Below are positions 35,609 to 44,638 of a stretch of DNA of 45,297 nucleotides, piece by piece. The stretch is taken from positions 1-45,297 of the forward strand of contig VBHO01000152.1 in NCBI GenBank assembly GCA_005882045.1, written 5' to 3'. Source of the stretch: Chloroflexota bacterium. Lineage in GTDB: Bacteria; Chloroflexota; Dormibacteria; CF-121. The position numbers and the translations under genes were made by a program. Within the stretch, counting starts at the first letter, position 1, and each line of letters starts with the position of its first letter. The notes beneath the pieces are model-generated. The model was not told the DNA's origin. It searched no databases and was given only the letters and a program-made list of their open reading frames with translations.

Positions 35609-37982
35609 TCTTTCCGCCGCGCCCTCGCGCCGACCCTTCCTGCTCTTGATCGTCGCGCTGTTCCTGTCCGCCGGCGGCGTGTTCGGACTGGTGCGCCTTC
35701 ACCCCGACGCCCGCGTCGACCTGCTCGTCGACCCGAACGCCCGCGGCTATTCCGACCAGGCCCGATTCGCCGATTCCTTCGGCGCCGACCCGGTGGTGGT
35801 GATGGCGCGGCCGGCCGGCGGCGTGCCGTTGATCACTCCCGACCACATCGTCGGGCTGTCCCATCTCGAAGGGAAATTGCACCTCGCCGCCGGCGTCAAG
35901 AAGGTCTATGGACCGGGCACGCTGGTCAACACGCTGGCGATCAGCGCCACCACGGTCTTGCTCAATGCTTGCGCGCAGGAGGGGAAGACGGCGGAAGCCT
36001 CGGCCCGCCAGCAAGCGGTCGCGGCTGGTAAGTCCCAGGCGCAGCAGGACCAGGCGGGTCAGCAAGCCTTCCAGCAGGCGGTCAGCGCCTGCGCGCAGCG
36101 CTACGCGAAGGCGTTTCCGGCGCTGGGTGTGCCCGCCGTGAACAACCCGACCTTCATCCAGGGGGTGCTGCTCGAGCCCGACGGGCAGCACGTGCGGCCG
36201 TTCTGGAACTGGGCGCTACCCGACGGGCAGCACGCGATCATCACCGTCCGTCTCAACCGCGACGCATCCCTCGACCAGGTCCGCCAGGTGGTCCAAATCG
36301 TGCGCAGTGCCTCGAGCAGCAGCGCCCTCAAGGAATTGCATGACCTGCGCTTTGTCGTCTCCGGCTCGCCGACCGTCACCCTGTCGGTGGCTGATGCCGT
36401 GTTCAACGGGTTGCGGTTCCTCGTGCCGCTCGCGCTGCTGGCGGTGGTGATCGTCGGCTTGTTGGCGTTGGGAACCTCGATGCTGCTGACGATCCTCGTT
36501 GCCGCGCTCGCGGCGCTGTGGACGGCTGGCGTCGCCGGCTTCGTCGGCCTCCCGGTGACGCCAGGCACGCTGGTCGTCCTGCCGGTGGTGCTCGGGTTGG
36601 CCACCGACTACTTCATCCAATCCGTCAACCGGGTGATGGACACCGACGGCACGCTCGAGGAGCGCGTCGCGCTGGCGACACGCCGCGTCTTACCCTCGAC
36701 CGGATTGGCCGCGGCCGCGACCGCCGCCGGGATGCTGGCCTTCGTGGTCTCGGGTATCCCCCTGGTGCGGCAATTCGGGCTCTTCATGGCGATCGGCGTC
36801 GTGATGGCGTACCTCGCGAATTACCTGGTCGGCCTTCCGGCCCTGCTGTTGGTCGGCCGCCGATTCCCTCGCGTCCTGAGCGGCAGCGGCATCCGCGCCG
36901 CCGCCGGGCGTCGCATCGCCTCGATCGGAGCGCTTGCACCGGCGGCAGCGATCGCCATCGTCATCGTGGGGTTGTGGGGATGGGTGGCGCTGCCGGCCGT
37001 CAAGATCGAAACCGATCCCTCGCAGCTGGTGCCCGCCGGCGATGCCGCGCTCGCCGAGGCGGAACAGGTGCGACGGGAGGTGGGGCTCGCGGGGGAGATC
37101 GACCTGGTGCTCCAGGGCCGCGACGCGGCCTCCCCCGATGCGGTGAGCTGGCTCGACACGGCGACTCATCAGGCCGCCACGCAATCCGGCGGCGACCTCA
37201 AGCCGCTCGAGAGCCTCCCAGGATTTCTCGCCGGCTTCAATCAAGGCACCCTGCCCGACGCGAGCCGCACGACGTTGATCCTCGACCGCATCCCGGGCTA
37301 TTTCAGTGGCGCTGTGTACGACAGTCGCAATGGACTCTCGCTCTCGATCTTCGGCTTGACGCACGTCACCTCTGTCGAGCGTGATCGGGCACTCGTGACG
37401 CAAATGGGCACCGCCGCCGGCACGCCGCCGTCCGGCTACCGCGCGTTCCCCGCGGGCCTGGCGGTGGTCGCGGACCAGGCGCTCGGTGAACTCCAGGGAG
37501 ACCAGCTACGCCTGACGTTGCTGGCCATCGGGCTCATCCTTCTCGTCCTGCTGCTTGCCTACCGGCAGGTTCGGCCGGCCATCCTGGCCGTCCTGCCCAC
37601 GGTGGTCGCCGCCGGCGCCGCCACCGGACTGCTATTTCTCGTCGGGGCATTGCTCAACCAGCGATCGAGTCCCATCACCATCCTCCTCGGCGGTGTGGTG
37701 GTGGCCTTCGCCACCGAGTTCTCAGTGCTGTGGCTGGCGCGCTATCGCGGCGAGCGGGCGCAGGGGATCGACGCCGTCGAGGCGGCGCACGTGGCCTCGA
37801 CGAGAGTCGGCCCGGCGATCGCCGCGTCGGCGCTCGCCCTGACCGCGGGCTTCGCCGTGCTCGCCATCAGCCCGGTCCCGACCGTGCGCGACTTCGGGAT
37901 CTGGAGCGCCTTCGACCTGCTGCTGGCGACCGCCGCCGTGTTGGCGCTGCTACCTCCGCTGGCGCGACGGTGGTATCGCTGA
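35586..37982 (+). CDS. MMPL/RND-family lipid transporter-like membrane protein (SSD-like)
   Basis: 798 aa; two TM bundles (LVVLPVVLGLATDYFIQSVNRVMD; ITILLGGVVVAFATEFSVLWLARYRGER); TTG start overlapping Mce6 end. Confidence 0.9.
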   Translation: MRFSLATSLSAAPSRRPFLLLIVALFLSAGGVFGLVRLHPDARVDLLVDPNARGYSDQARFADSFGADPVVVMARPAGGVPLITPDHIVGLSHLEGKLHLAAGVKKVYGPGTLVNTLAISATTVLLNACAQEGKTAEASARQQAVAAGKSQAQQDQAGQQAFQQAVSACAQRYAKAFPALGVPAVNNPTFIQGVLLEPDGQHVRPFWNWALPDGQHAIITVRLNRDASLDQVRQVVQIVRSASSSSALKELHDLRFVVSGSPTVTLSVADAVFNGLRFLVPLALLAVVIVGLLALGTSMLLTILVAALAALWTAGVAGFVGLPVTPGTLVVLPVVLGLATDYFIQSVNRVMDTDGTLEERVALATRRVLPSTGLAAAATAAGMLAFVVSGIPLVRQFGLFMAIGVVMAYLANYLVGLPALLLVGRRFPRVLSGSGIRAAAGRRIASIGALAPAAAIAIVIVGLWGWVALPAVKIETDPSQLVPAGDAALAEAEQVRREVGLAGEIDLVLQGRDAASPDAVSWLDTATHQAATQSGGDLKPLESLPGFLAGFNQGTLPDASRTTLILDRIPGYFSGAVYDSRNGLSLSIFGLTHVTSVERDRALVTQMGTAAGTPPSGYRAFPAGLAVVADQALGELQGDQLRLTLLAIGLILLVLLLAYRQVRPAILAVLPTVVAAGAATGLLFLVGALLNQRSSPITILLGGVVVAFATEFSVLWLARYRGERAQGIDAVEAAHVASTRVGPAIAASALALTAGFAVLAISPVPTVRDFGIWSAFDLLLATAAVLALLPPLARRWYR

Positions 37983-38005
37983 CCCTCCGTCCTAAGATCC
38001 CGCCG

Positions 38006-38803
38006 CTACTCGCCCTTGAAGTTGGGCTTGCGCTTCTCGGCGAAGGCGCTCAGGCCCTCTTTGGCGTCGGCGGTCTCGAACAGCCGGAAGATCCCGCCCC
38101 GCTCCAGCGCCAGCGCGCTTTCCAGTGGCATCTCCAAACCCTGCTTGGCGACCAGCTTGATCTCCCCGATGGCGACCGTTGGGCCGGCGGCCAAGGTCGC
38201 GGCGAAAGCGATCGCTTCGGGCAGCAACCGGTCCGGCGCAACCAGGCGGTCGACGACCCCCAGCGCCGCGGCAGTCTTGGGGTCCAACGGTTTGCCGGTC
38301 ACGAGCAATTCCATCGCCTTCTGCCGGCCGATCAGTCTCGGAAGGCGCTGGGTGCCCCCGTTCCCCGGCAAGAGGCCGAGCGTGACTTCGGGGACACCGA
38401 GCCGGTACTCGCCCTCGGCGGCAAACCGGAAATCGGTGGCGAGCGCGATCTCGAGACCGCCGCCCAGGCAATGGCCGCCGATGGCGGCGATGATGACTTT
38501 CGGCGTGTGCTCCATCTTGAGCAGCACCTCGTGCATGTGGAGGATGGTCATCGCCCGCGCCTTGGAGCTGACCGTCCGAAACATGTTGATGTCTGCCCCG
38601 GCGCTGAAGAACTTCGGGAGATCCGACATCAGGACGGCGACGCCGATGGATTCGTCGAACCGGATCTCGTCGATCGCGGCGTTGAGGTCGTCGATCAGGC
38701 CGCGGTCATAGGAATTGGCGGGTGGACGGTTGAGATGAATCAACGCGACGCCATTCCCCTCGCGCGTGACCGACACAACCTTCGAGGTGGTCGCTTGCTC
38801 CAT
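38006..38803 (-). CDS. Enoyl-CoA hydratase/isomerase family protein
   Basis: VALIHLNRPPANSYDRGLIDDLNAAI...VLMSDLPKFFSAGADINMF...AAIGGHCLGGGLEIALATDFRFAAEGEYRLGVPEVTLGLLPGNGGTQRLPRLIG. Confidence 0.94.
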   Translation of the reverse strand: MEQATTSKVVSVTREGNGVALIHLNRPPANSYDRGLIDDLNAAIDEIRFDESIGVAVLMSDLPKFFSAGADINMFRTVSSKARAMTILHMHEVLLKMEHTPKVIIAAIGGHCLGGGLEIALATDFRFAAEGEYRLGVPEVTLGLLPGNGGTQRLPRLIGRQKAMELLVTGKPLDPKTAAALGVVDRLVAPDRLLPEAIAFAATLAAGPTVAIGEIKLVAKQGLEMPLESALALERGGIFRLFETADAKEGLSAFAEKRKPNFKGE

Positions 38804-38904
38804 CGATCCCTCCTTTGTGTACCCTGAAGTCTAGTTCGCTCGCCAATAGGGGCCCCGCTCCGACGTGAAAAAGCGGGGAGACAATTTGGAGGAATGCCAA
38901 GCAG

Positions 38905-40347
38905 ATGAGCACGATGGTGATTGACGGCAAGCCGGCGTCGGCCCGGTCGGGCGCGACGGTGGAGATCCACGACCCGGCGACCGGCGAGCTGGTCGACAAG
39001 GTCCCGCAGGCCGGCGTCGAAGAGACGCGCCAGGCGATCGATGCGGCGCATGCGGCCTTCCGCGGCTGGGCGGACACCGTGCCCCAGAAGCGGGCGCAGA
39101 TCCTGATGAAGGGCGCGGCGCTCGCCCGCCAGCACCTGGACGAGGTCGCCACGCTGCTGACCCGCGAGCAGGGCAAGCCGCTACGCGACTCGAAGATCGA
39201 GGCGGAGCGCTTCGTGGAGAACATCGAGTACTACGCCATGCTTTCCGCGTCGGGCGCCATCCGCGGCAAACACGTCCAGCTCTCGGTGCCGGGCGCCTTT
39301 GGGCTGGTCGTGCGGCGCCCGCTCGGCGTGGTCGGCGCCATCATCCCCTGGAACTTTCCGCTGACCCTGCTCGCCAACAAGATCGCCCCGGCGCTGGCGG
39401 TCGGCAATACCGTGGTCGCCAAGCCGGCCAGCACCACCCCGCTGTCCACCATCCGCCTCGTCGAGCTGATGAACGAGGGCGGTCTGCCGCCGGGCGTGCT
39501 CAACGTCGTCGTCGGCCCCGGGGCCGTGGTCGGCCAGGAGTTGATCAAGAACCCGAAAGTGCGCAAGATCGGGTTCACCGGGGAAACCCAGACCGGCAAG
39601 CAGGTGATGGCCGAGGCAGCCTCCGACCTGAAGCACGTTACCCTCGAGCTGGGCGGGAGTGATCCCGCGATCGTGTGCGATGACGCCGACCTGGAGCAGG
39701 CAAGCAAGGCGATCGCCATCGGCCGCTTCTTCAACGCCGGTCAGGCGTGCCTGGCCGTCAAACGCGTCTACGTCTTCGAGTCAGTCGCGGACCAGCTGAT
39801 CGAGAAGCTCGCGGCGCGGGCGAAGAAGCTGAAGGTCGCGCCCGGGAGCGACGCCGCTTCCCAGATGGGTCCGATGCACACGGCGGGCGGCCGCGAGGGC
39901 ATCGAAGCGCAGTTGAAGGATGCGCTCGATCGCGGGGCGCGCCTGGTAGCCGGCGGCAAGCGGTTGAGCGGTGCGCCCTACGATGGCGGCTTCTTCTTCG
40001 AGCCGACCATCGTCACCGACGTCCCCTGGGAGGCGCGGGTGTGGCGCGAGGAGACCTTCGGCCCCCTGCTGCCGATTGCGCGAGTGAAGGACCTCGACGA
40101 AGCCTTCGAGCGGGCCAACGACTCGGAATTCGGCCTCGGGTCGTCGATCTTCACCCGCGACCTCAAGCGCGCCCAGCTCGGGATCGACCGGCTCGATGCC
40201 GGCTACACCTGGGTCAATACCATCCAGGTGGCGTACGACGAACTTCCCTTCGGCGGCACCAAGCACAGCGGCTTCGGTAAAGAACACGGCGTCGAGGTGC
40301 TCGACTTCTACACCGAGCAGAAGAGCGCCGTGGTGGCGGGCGTCTAG
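38905..40347 (+). CDS. NAD(P)-dependent aldehyde dehydrogenase (succinate-semialdehyde dehydrogenase-like)
   Basis: IIPWNFPLTLLANKIAPALAVGNTVVAKPASTTP...HVTLELGGSDPAIVCDDADLEQASKAIAIGRFFNAGQACLAVKRVYVFE. Confidence 0.95.
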   Translation: MSTMVIDGKPASARSGATVEIHDPATGELVDKVPQAGVEETRQAIDAAHAAFRGWADTVPQKRAQILMKGAALARQHLDEVATLLTREQGKPLRDSKIEAERFVENIEYYAMLSASGAIRGKHVQLSVPGAFGLVVRRPLGVVGAIIPWNFPLTLLANKIAPALAVGNTVVAKPASTTPLSTIRLVELMNEGGLPPGVLNVVVGPGAVVGQELIKNPKVRKIGFTGETQTGKQVMAEAASDLKHVTLELGGSDPAIVCDDADLEQASKAIAIGRFFNAGQACLAVKRVYVFESVADQLIEKLAARAKKLKVAPGSDAASQMGPMHTAGGREGIEAQLKDALDRGARLVAGGKRLSGAPYDGGFFFEPTIVTDVPWEARVWREETFGPLLPIARVKDLDEAFERANDSEFGLGSSIFTRDLKRAQLGIDRLDAGYTWVNTIQVAYDELPFGGTKHSGFGKEHGVEVLDFYTEQKSAVVAGV

Positions 40348-40994
40348 CGGATCACGAGCTCGTCGAGAGCCGGGACGGTCGTGTCCTCACCCTCCGACTG
40401 AACCAGCCGGAGGTCAAAAATGCGCTGAGTCCGGCGATGGTGCGGGCGCTGCACGCCGCCCTGGCTCGAGCCGGTGACGACGACGCGGTCGGCGCGGTCA
40501 TCATCCTCGGCAGCCGTGACGCCTTCAGCGCCGGGGCCGACTTGAAGACCTTTCTTTCCGCGGACCCGCCGCTGTCCCAGGCGCTGGTGCGGCGCGAGCT
40601 TGGCGCCCTGTTCTTGCTGATCGAGGCCTACCGCAAACCGCTGGTGGCCGCGGTCAACGGCGACGCGCTCGGGGCCGGCTTTGGGCTGGTGGCCGCGGCA
40701 CACCTGGCGGTGGCGGTCGAGACGGCCCGCTTTGGGCTCCCCGGGGTGCGGCTCGGGATCATGCCGATGACGATCATGCCGGCGGTCTTTCGGACCCTGC
40801 CGCGCAAGCTCGGCCTGGAGCTGATGCTGACCGGCCGGCTGATGGATGCGCCCGAGGCGCTCGAGCGCGGCTTCATCAACGCGATTGCCCCGGCCGATGG
40901 ACTGGTCGAGGCCGCGGTCCGGCTCGCCCGCGAGGCGTCTAACACGGCTCTAACAATTGAGGGGTCTAACAGGCCTTTAACAATTGGGGTGTAG
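40347..40994 (+). pseudogene. Enoyl-CoA hydratase/isomerase family fragment (no good start codon, C-terminus replaced by tandem repeat)
   Basis: Open frame ADHELVESRDGRVLTLRLNQPEVKNALSPAMVRALHAAL...SAGADLKTFLS...AAVNGDALGAGFGLVAAAHLAVAVETARFGLPGVRLGIMP; first ATG at 40437 lies inside the conserved N-terminus; ends ASNTALTIEGSNRPLTIGV*. Confidence 0.6.
40938..40991. repeat. 27-bp imperfect tandem repeat (2 copies) with four TAACA motifs
   Basis: TCTAACACGGCTCTAACAATTGAGGGG / TCTAACAGGCCTTTAACAATTGGGGTG; TAACA at 40940, 40951, 40967, 40978. Confidence 0.85.
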
Positions 40995-41048
40995 TGATAT
41001 TTGCTACTGTTTGAACGTCGATTTCGACGAAAGGAAGGGAGGTAACGT

Positions 41049-42701
41049 ATGACCCAACGAACTGGGTGGAAAGCACTGTCCGGGACGGTGCTGGTGACAT
41101 TGCTCTTGGCGGCCTGCGGCACCGGAAGCACCAGCAGCTCAGAAAACCTGGCAGCCGATCAAACGATTCGGTTTCCCATCAACGATGATATCGGGACCTT
41201 CGACCCGGCGCACCAGTCCGCGCTGGTCGACTTCGACTTTGCGCAGAACGTTTTTCAGGGGCCGGTCAAATTCGACAACGCCGGCAAGATCGTGCCTGAC
41301 CTGGCCACCAAATTGCCCGATGTCTCATCTGATGGCCTGACCTACACGTTCCATCTGAAGCAGAACATCAAGTTCTCCAATGGGGACCCGGTCAAAGCCG
41401 ACGACCTCATCTACAGCTGGAACCGGGCGGCCTTAGCCGGGGACGCCTACGCCGCCAACTTCTCGCCGGTCGTCGGGTACGACGCCATTTCGGCCACGCC
41501 ACCGACAGCCAAGACGCTGTCGGGGCTCACCAAGACCGATGACTACACGGTCGTCGCCAAGCTCTCGGCACCGGCCGGCTGGTGGCTCTCCGCCCTGGCA
41601 CTGGGCGGCGTCTCGTGGGTTATCGACCAGAAAGTCGTGACCGCCAAGGGTGAGGACACCTGGTGGACCACTCCGGACGGGCTTATCGCCACCGGTCCAT
41701 TCAAGATGACGGCTCGCGTCCCGAAGGCCAGCCTCGACTTCGCCCCGGTCGCGAACTGGTGGGGTGGTTCCACCGGCGCGATCAAGCACATCCACGTGGA
41801 CGTGATCGCCGACCAGGCCTCCTGGGTGACCAAGTACGAACAGGGTGGCTACGAGATCATCGGCTACGCGAACATGTCGCCCACGGCCGAGGACATCCTG
41901 CGCTACCAGGCCGGAACCCACAAAGCCGAGCTGACGCTGAATCCCTCGGTCCGCTCGAGCTGGGTTGGCTTCAGCTTCGTCAAGGGACCGTTCGCCGGCG
42001 ACGCCGGTAAGGATGGTCGCACGGCGTTTACCATGGCCATCGACCGCGCGCAGCTGGTTGACGTCGCCTGCGCCAAGGGCGCGCAATGCACCCCGGCCAC
42101 GGGCGGCCTGATTGCCAAAGGCCTCAAGGGGTACCTGGGCGACGGCCAGGATCCGACCTCGAAGTTCGACGCCGCGGCGGCCAAGGCCCTCTATACGAAG
42201 TGGGATCCGACCGGCTCCAAGGTGAAGGGGCTCAAGTACACCTACAACGCCACTGCTACGAACAAGCTGGTGGCCGAGAACCTGCAGGCGCAGTGGAAGC
42301 AGAACCTGGGTGTCACGGTTGCCCTCGAAGCCCTCGACCGGCAGACCTTCTTCAGCAATCGCGACAAGAAGACCTACGTGCTCTTCCGGCACAGCTGGTC
42401 CGCCGACTATGACCACCCGCAAGACTGGTTCGACAACCTGTTTACCTGCAGCGCCGGCAGCAGCGGCAGCGGCTACTGCAACAAGACGATGGACGACCTG
42501 GTGACCAAGGCCGACCAGAAGCCCATCGACCAGTCGCTCAACGATTACATCTCGGCGCAGAAGATGATGATCGCCGACGTCGTCGGCGCGCCCCTCTTCT
42601 ACTCGATTCAGCCGTACCTGGTCAAGCCCTACGTCAAGGGCGCCGGCGGTAACGCCTTCTTCGACTACTACTGGACCGCGCTGAGGGTCCTCCAGCACTA
42701 G
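41049..42701 (+). CDS. ABC transporter substrate-binding lipoprotein (OppA/DppA, SBP_bac_5)
   Basis: Lipobox LLLAACGTGS; FPINDDIGTFDPAHQSALVDFDFAQNVFQGPVKFD...LPDVSSDGLTYTFHLKQNIKFSNGDPVKADDLIYSWNRA. Confidence 0.95.
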   Translation: MTQRTGWKALSGTVLVTLLLAACGTGSTSSSENLAADQTIRFPINDDIGTFDPAHQSALVDFDFAQNVFQGPVKFDNAGKIVPDLATKLPDVSSDGLTYTFHLKQNIKFSNGDPVKADDLIYSWNRAALAGDAYAANFSPVVGYDAISATPPTAKTLSGLTKTDDYTVVAKLSAPAGWWLSALALGGVSWVIDQKVVTAKGEDTWWTTPDGLIATGPFKMTARVPKASLDFAPVANWWGGSTGAIKHIHVDVIADQASWVTKYEQGGYEIIGYANMSPTAEDILRYQAGTHKAELTLNPSVRSSWVGFSFVKGPFAGDAGKDGRTAFTMAIDRAQLVDVACAKGAQCTPATGGLIAKGLKGYLGDGQDPTSKFDAAAAKALYTKWDPTGSKVKGLKYTYNATATNKLVAENLQAQWKQNLGVTVALEALDRQTFFSNRDKKTYVLFRHSWSADYDHPQDWFDNLFTCSAGSSGSGYCNKTMDDLVTKADQKPIDQSLNDYISAQKMMIADVVGAPLFYSIQPYLVKPYVKGAGGNAFFDYYWTALRVLQH

Positions 42702-42723
42702 ACCGGTTTAACGGCACAGGAAA

Positions 42724-42755
42724 TGGAAGGGCTCGCCGCCATGCGAGCCCTTCCA
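42724..42755 (+). promoter_or_regulatory. Intercistronic stem-loop between SBP and permease genes
   Basis: TGGAAGGGCTCGC (42724-42736) / GCGAGCCCTTCCA (42743-42755), 13-bp perfect inverted repeat, 6-nt loop, no T-run. Confidence 0.8.
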
Positions 42756-42781
42756 CCGTCTAAAGAGGTACCGTTGACAGC

Positions 42782-43729
42782 ATGACCCGCGGGACGCTCA
42801 TCTACATCGTCCAGCGCCTCCTGCTCATCAGCTTTACCGCGGTCGCGATTTCATCCATCGTCTTCATCGGTGAGCATGCCCTCCTCCCCGGGGATGCGTT
42901 CGTCTCGGAGCGGCCGCATAACCCCCGCGAGCTCGCCCTGCTGCTCCATCACTTCAACCTCGACCTGCCGCTGCCGCAGCAATACCAGTTGTGGGTCACC
43001 GGCGTCCTGCACGGCGACCTGGGCGAATCGCTGGTCAACCGGGGGGTCCAGATCACGCCCCTGCTTCTTCGGGAGCTCGGCACCAGCCTGGAGCTGGGCG
43101 CGGCCGCCCTGATCTTCACGGTCGGCGTCGGCCTGACGCTGGGGTTGTTCGCCGCGCTCAAACAGAACACCTGGATCGACTATGTGGCGAGCTCTACCGC
43201 CGTCGTCGGCTACAGCATGCCCAGCTTCGTGATCGCCACGCTCCTTGTCCTTGTCACGGGCAAGCTGTTCTATATCTGGACCAACGGTGCCTTCTACTAT
43301 GAGATCGGCTGGGGCAAACCGACCCAGATCCTGGTACCCGCCATCGCGCTGGGCTTTCCCTATGCCAGCATCGTCGCCCGCCTCACCCGGGCCAGCATGC
43401 TGGAGGTGATCCGGCAAGACTATGTTCGAACCGCGTGGGCCAAAGGGCTGCGCCCGCGTATCGTGATCATCCGGCACGCGCTGCGCAACGCCCTGATTCC
43501 CGTGATCACCATCCTCGGGCCGCTGGCCACCGGCATTCTCACCGGCGTCGTGGTCATCGAGAACATCTTCGGCATCCCGGGCCTGGGCAAGGAGTTCATT
43601 GATAGCATCCTCAACCGGGACTACAACATCGTGATCGGGGTCTTCACCTTCTATGCCGCGCTCGTCGGGCTGGTCAACCTCGGGGTTGACCTTCTCTACC
43701 CGGTTCTCGATCCGAGGATCCGGTACTGA
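42782..43729 (+). CDS. ABC transporter permease (OppB/DppB)
   Basis: YIVQRLLLISFTAVAISSIVFIGEHALLPGDAF...RLTRASMLEVIRQDYVRTAWAKGLRPRIVIIRHALRNALIPVITILGP. Confidence 0.95.
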   Translation: MTRGTLIYIVQRLLLISFTAVAISSIVFIGEHALLPGDAFVSERPHNPRELALLLHHFNLDLPLPQQYQLWVTGVLHGDLGESLVNRGVQITPLLLRELGTSLELGAAALIFTVGVGLTLGLFAALKQNTWIDYVASSTAVVGYSMPSFVIATLLVLVTGKLFYIWTNGAFYYEIGWGKPTQILVPAIALGFPYASIVARLTRASMLEVIRQDYVRTAWAKGLRPRIVIIRHALRNALIPVITILGPLATGILTGVVVIENIFGIPGLGKEFIDSILNRDYNIVIGVFTFYAALVGLVNLGVDLLYPVLDPRIRY

Positions 43730-44637
43730 TGGCCTCTCTTCCAGGCGTCGCCCTCCCCGAGGAGTACGTCAGCGACGTCTACGAGATGCCGGAGCAGGTC
43801 ACGCTCTGGCAGGACGCCTGGCGGCGGGTCCGGCGCAATAAGCTGGCGCTGGCCGGCGTCACCATCATCGGCATCCTGGTCCTGATGGCGGTCGTCTCCG
43901 TCTTCTGGACGCCCTACCCGATCTGGAAGCAGGCGGTCGGTCCCACCTACGCGGGCATCAGCGCGCAGCACTGGCTCGGCCTCGATGCCTCCGGCCGCGA
44001 CATCTTCAGCCGGATCATGGGCGGGGCCCTGATCTCGCTCCAGGTGGGGGTTGGGACGATGCTGATCGTGTCGGCGATCGGGATTGTGATGGGCCTGCTG
44101 GCGGGCTTCTATCGAGGCGCCCTCGATGCCGCGATCTCGCTCGCGATCAACATCTGGTATGGCATTCCGGACTTGCTGGTCGTCATTCTGCTGGTTCTGC
44201 TCTTCGGGCGCAGCCTGGCCAACATCGCGTTCGCGATTGCGATCACTCGATGGATGGACATGGCCCGCCTGGTGCGCGGCCAAACCTTCGCGCTTCGGGA
44301 GCGTGAGTTCGTCGAGGCGGCGCGCTCTACCGGGACGCGCAACCTCGTCATCATCTTCCGCCACATCTTTCCCAATGCCCTCGGACCGATCCTGGTGCAG
44401 GCCACCTATGCCGTGCCGCAGGCAATCCTGTTCGAGGCCTTCTTGAGCTACCTCGGCCTGGGCGTGCCACCCCCGACGCCCTCGTGGGGCGCCATGGCAG
44501 CCGACGGTTTTCACGCCCTCGAGCTGGCTCCCCACATCGTGCTGGCCCCGGCGATCGCCCTGTCGCTGACGCTGATGGCCTTCAACTTCGTCGGCGACGG
44601 GCTGCGCGACGCGCTGGACCCCCGGATGAGGAGGTAG
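43729..44637 (+). CDS. ABC transporter permease (OppC/DppC)
   Basis: WLGLDASGRDIFSRIMGGALISLQVGVGTMLI...VRGQTFALREREFVEAARSTGTRNLVIIFRHIFPNALGPILVQ. Confidence 0.95.
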   Translation: MASLPGVALPEEYVSDVYEMPEQVTLWQDAWRRVRRNKLALAGVTIIGILVLMAVVSVFWTPYPIWKQAVGPTYAGISAQHWLGLDASGRDIFSRIMGGALISLQVGVGTMLIVSAIGIVMGLLAGFYRGALDAAISLAINIWYGIPDLLVVILLVLLFGRSLANIAFAIAITRWMDMARLVRGQTFALREREFVEAARSTGTRNLVIIFRHIFPNALGPILVQATYAVPQAILFEAFLSYLGLGVPPPTPSWGAMAADGFHALELAPHIVLAPAIALSLTLMAFNFVGDGLRDALDPRMRR

Positions 44638-44638
44638 G

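Noticed and set aside
40938-40991. CRISPR array
   Set aside because: Only two 27-bp imperfect copies directly abutting, no spacers, no cas genes
41433-42698. 421-aa minus-strand ORF antisense to oppA
   Set aside because: Shadow ORF; oppA frame has lipobox and SBP_bac_5 motifs
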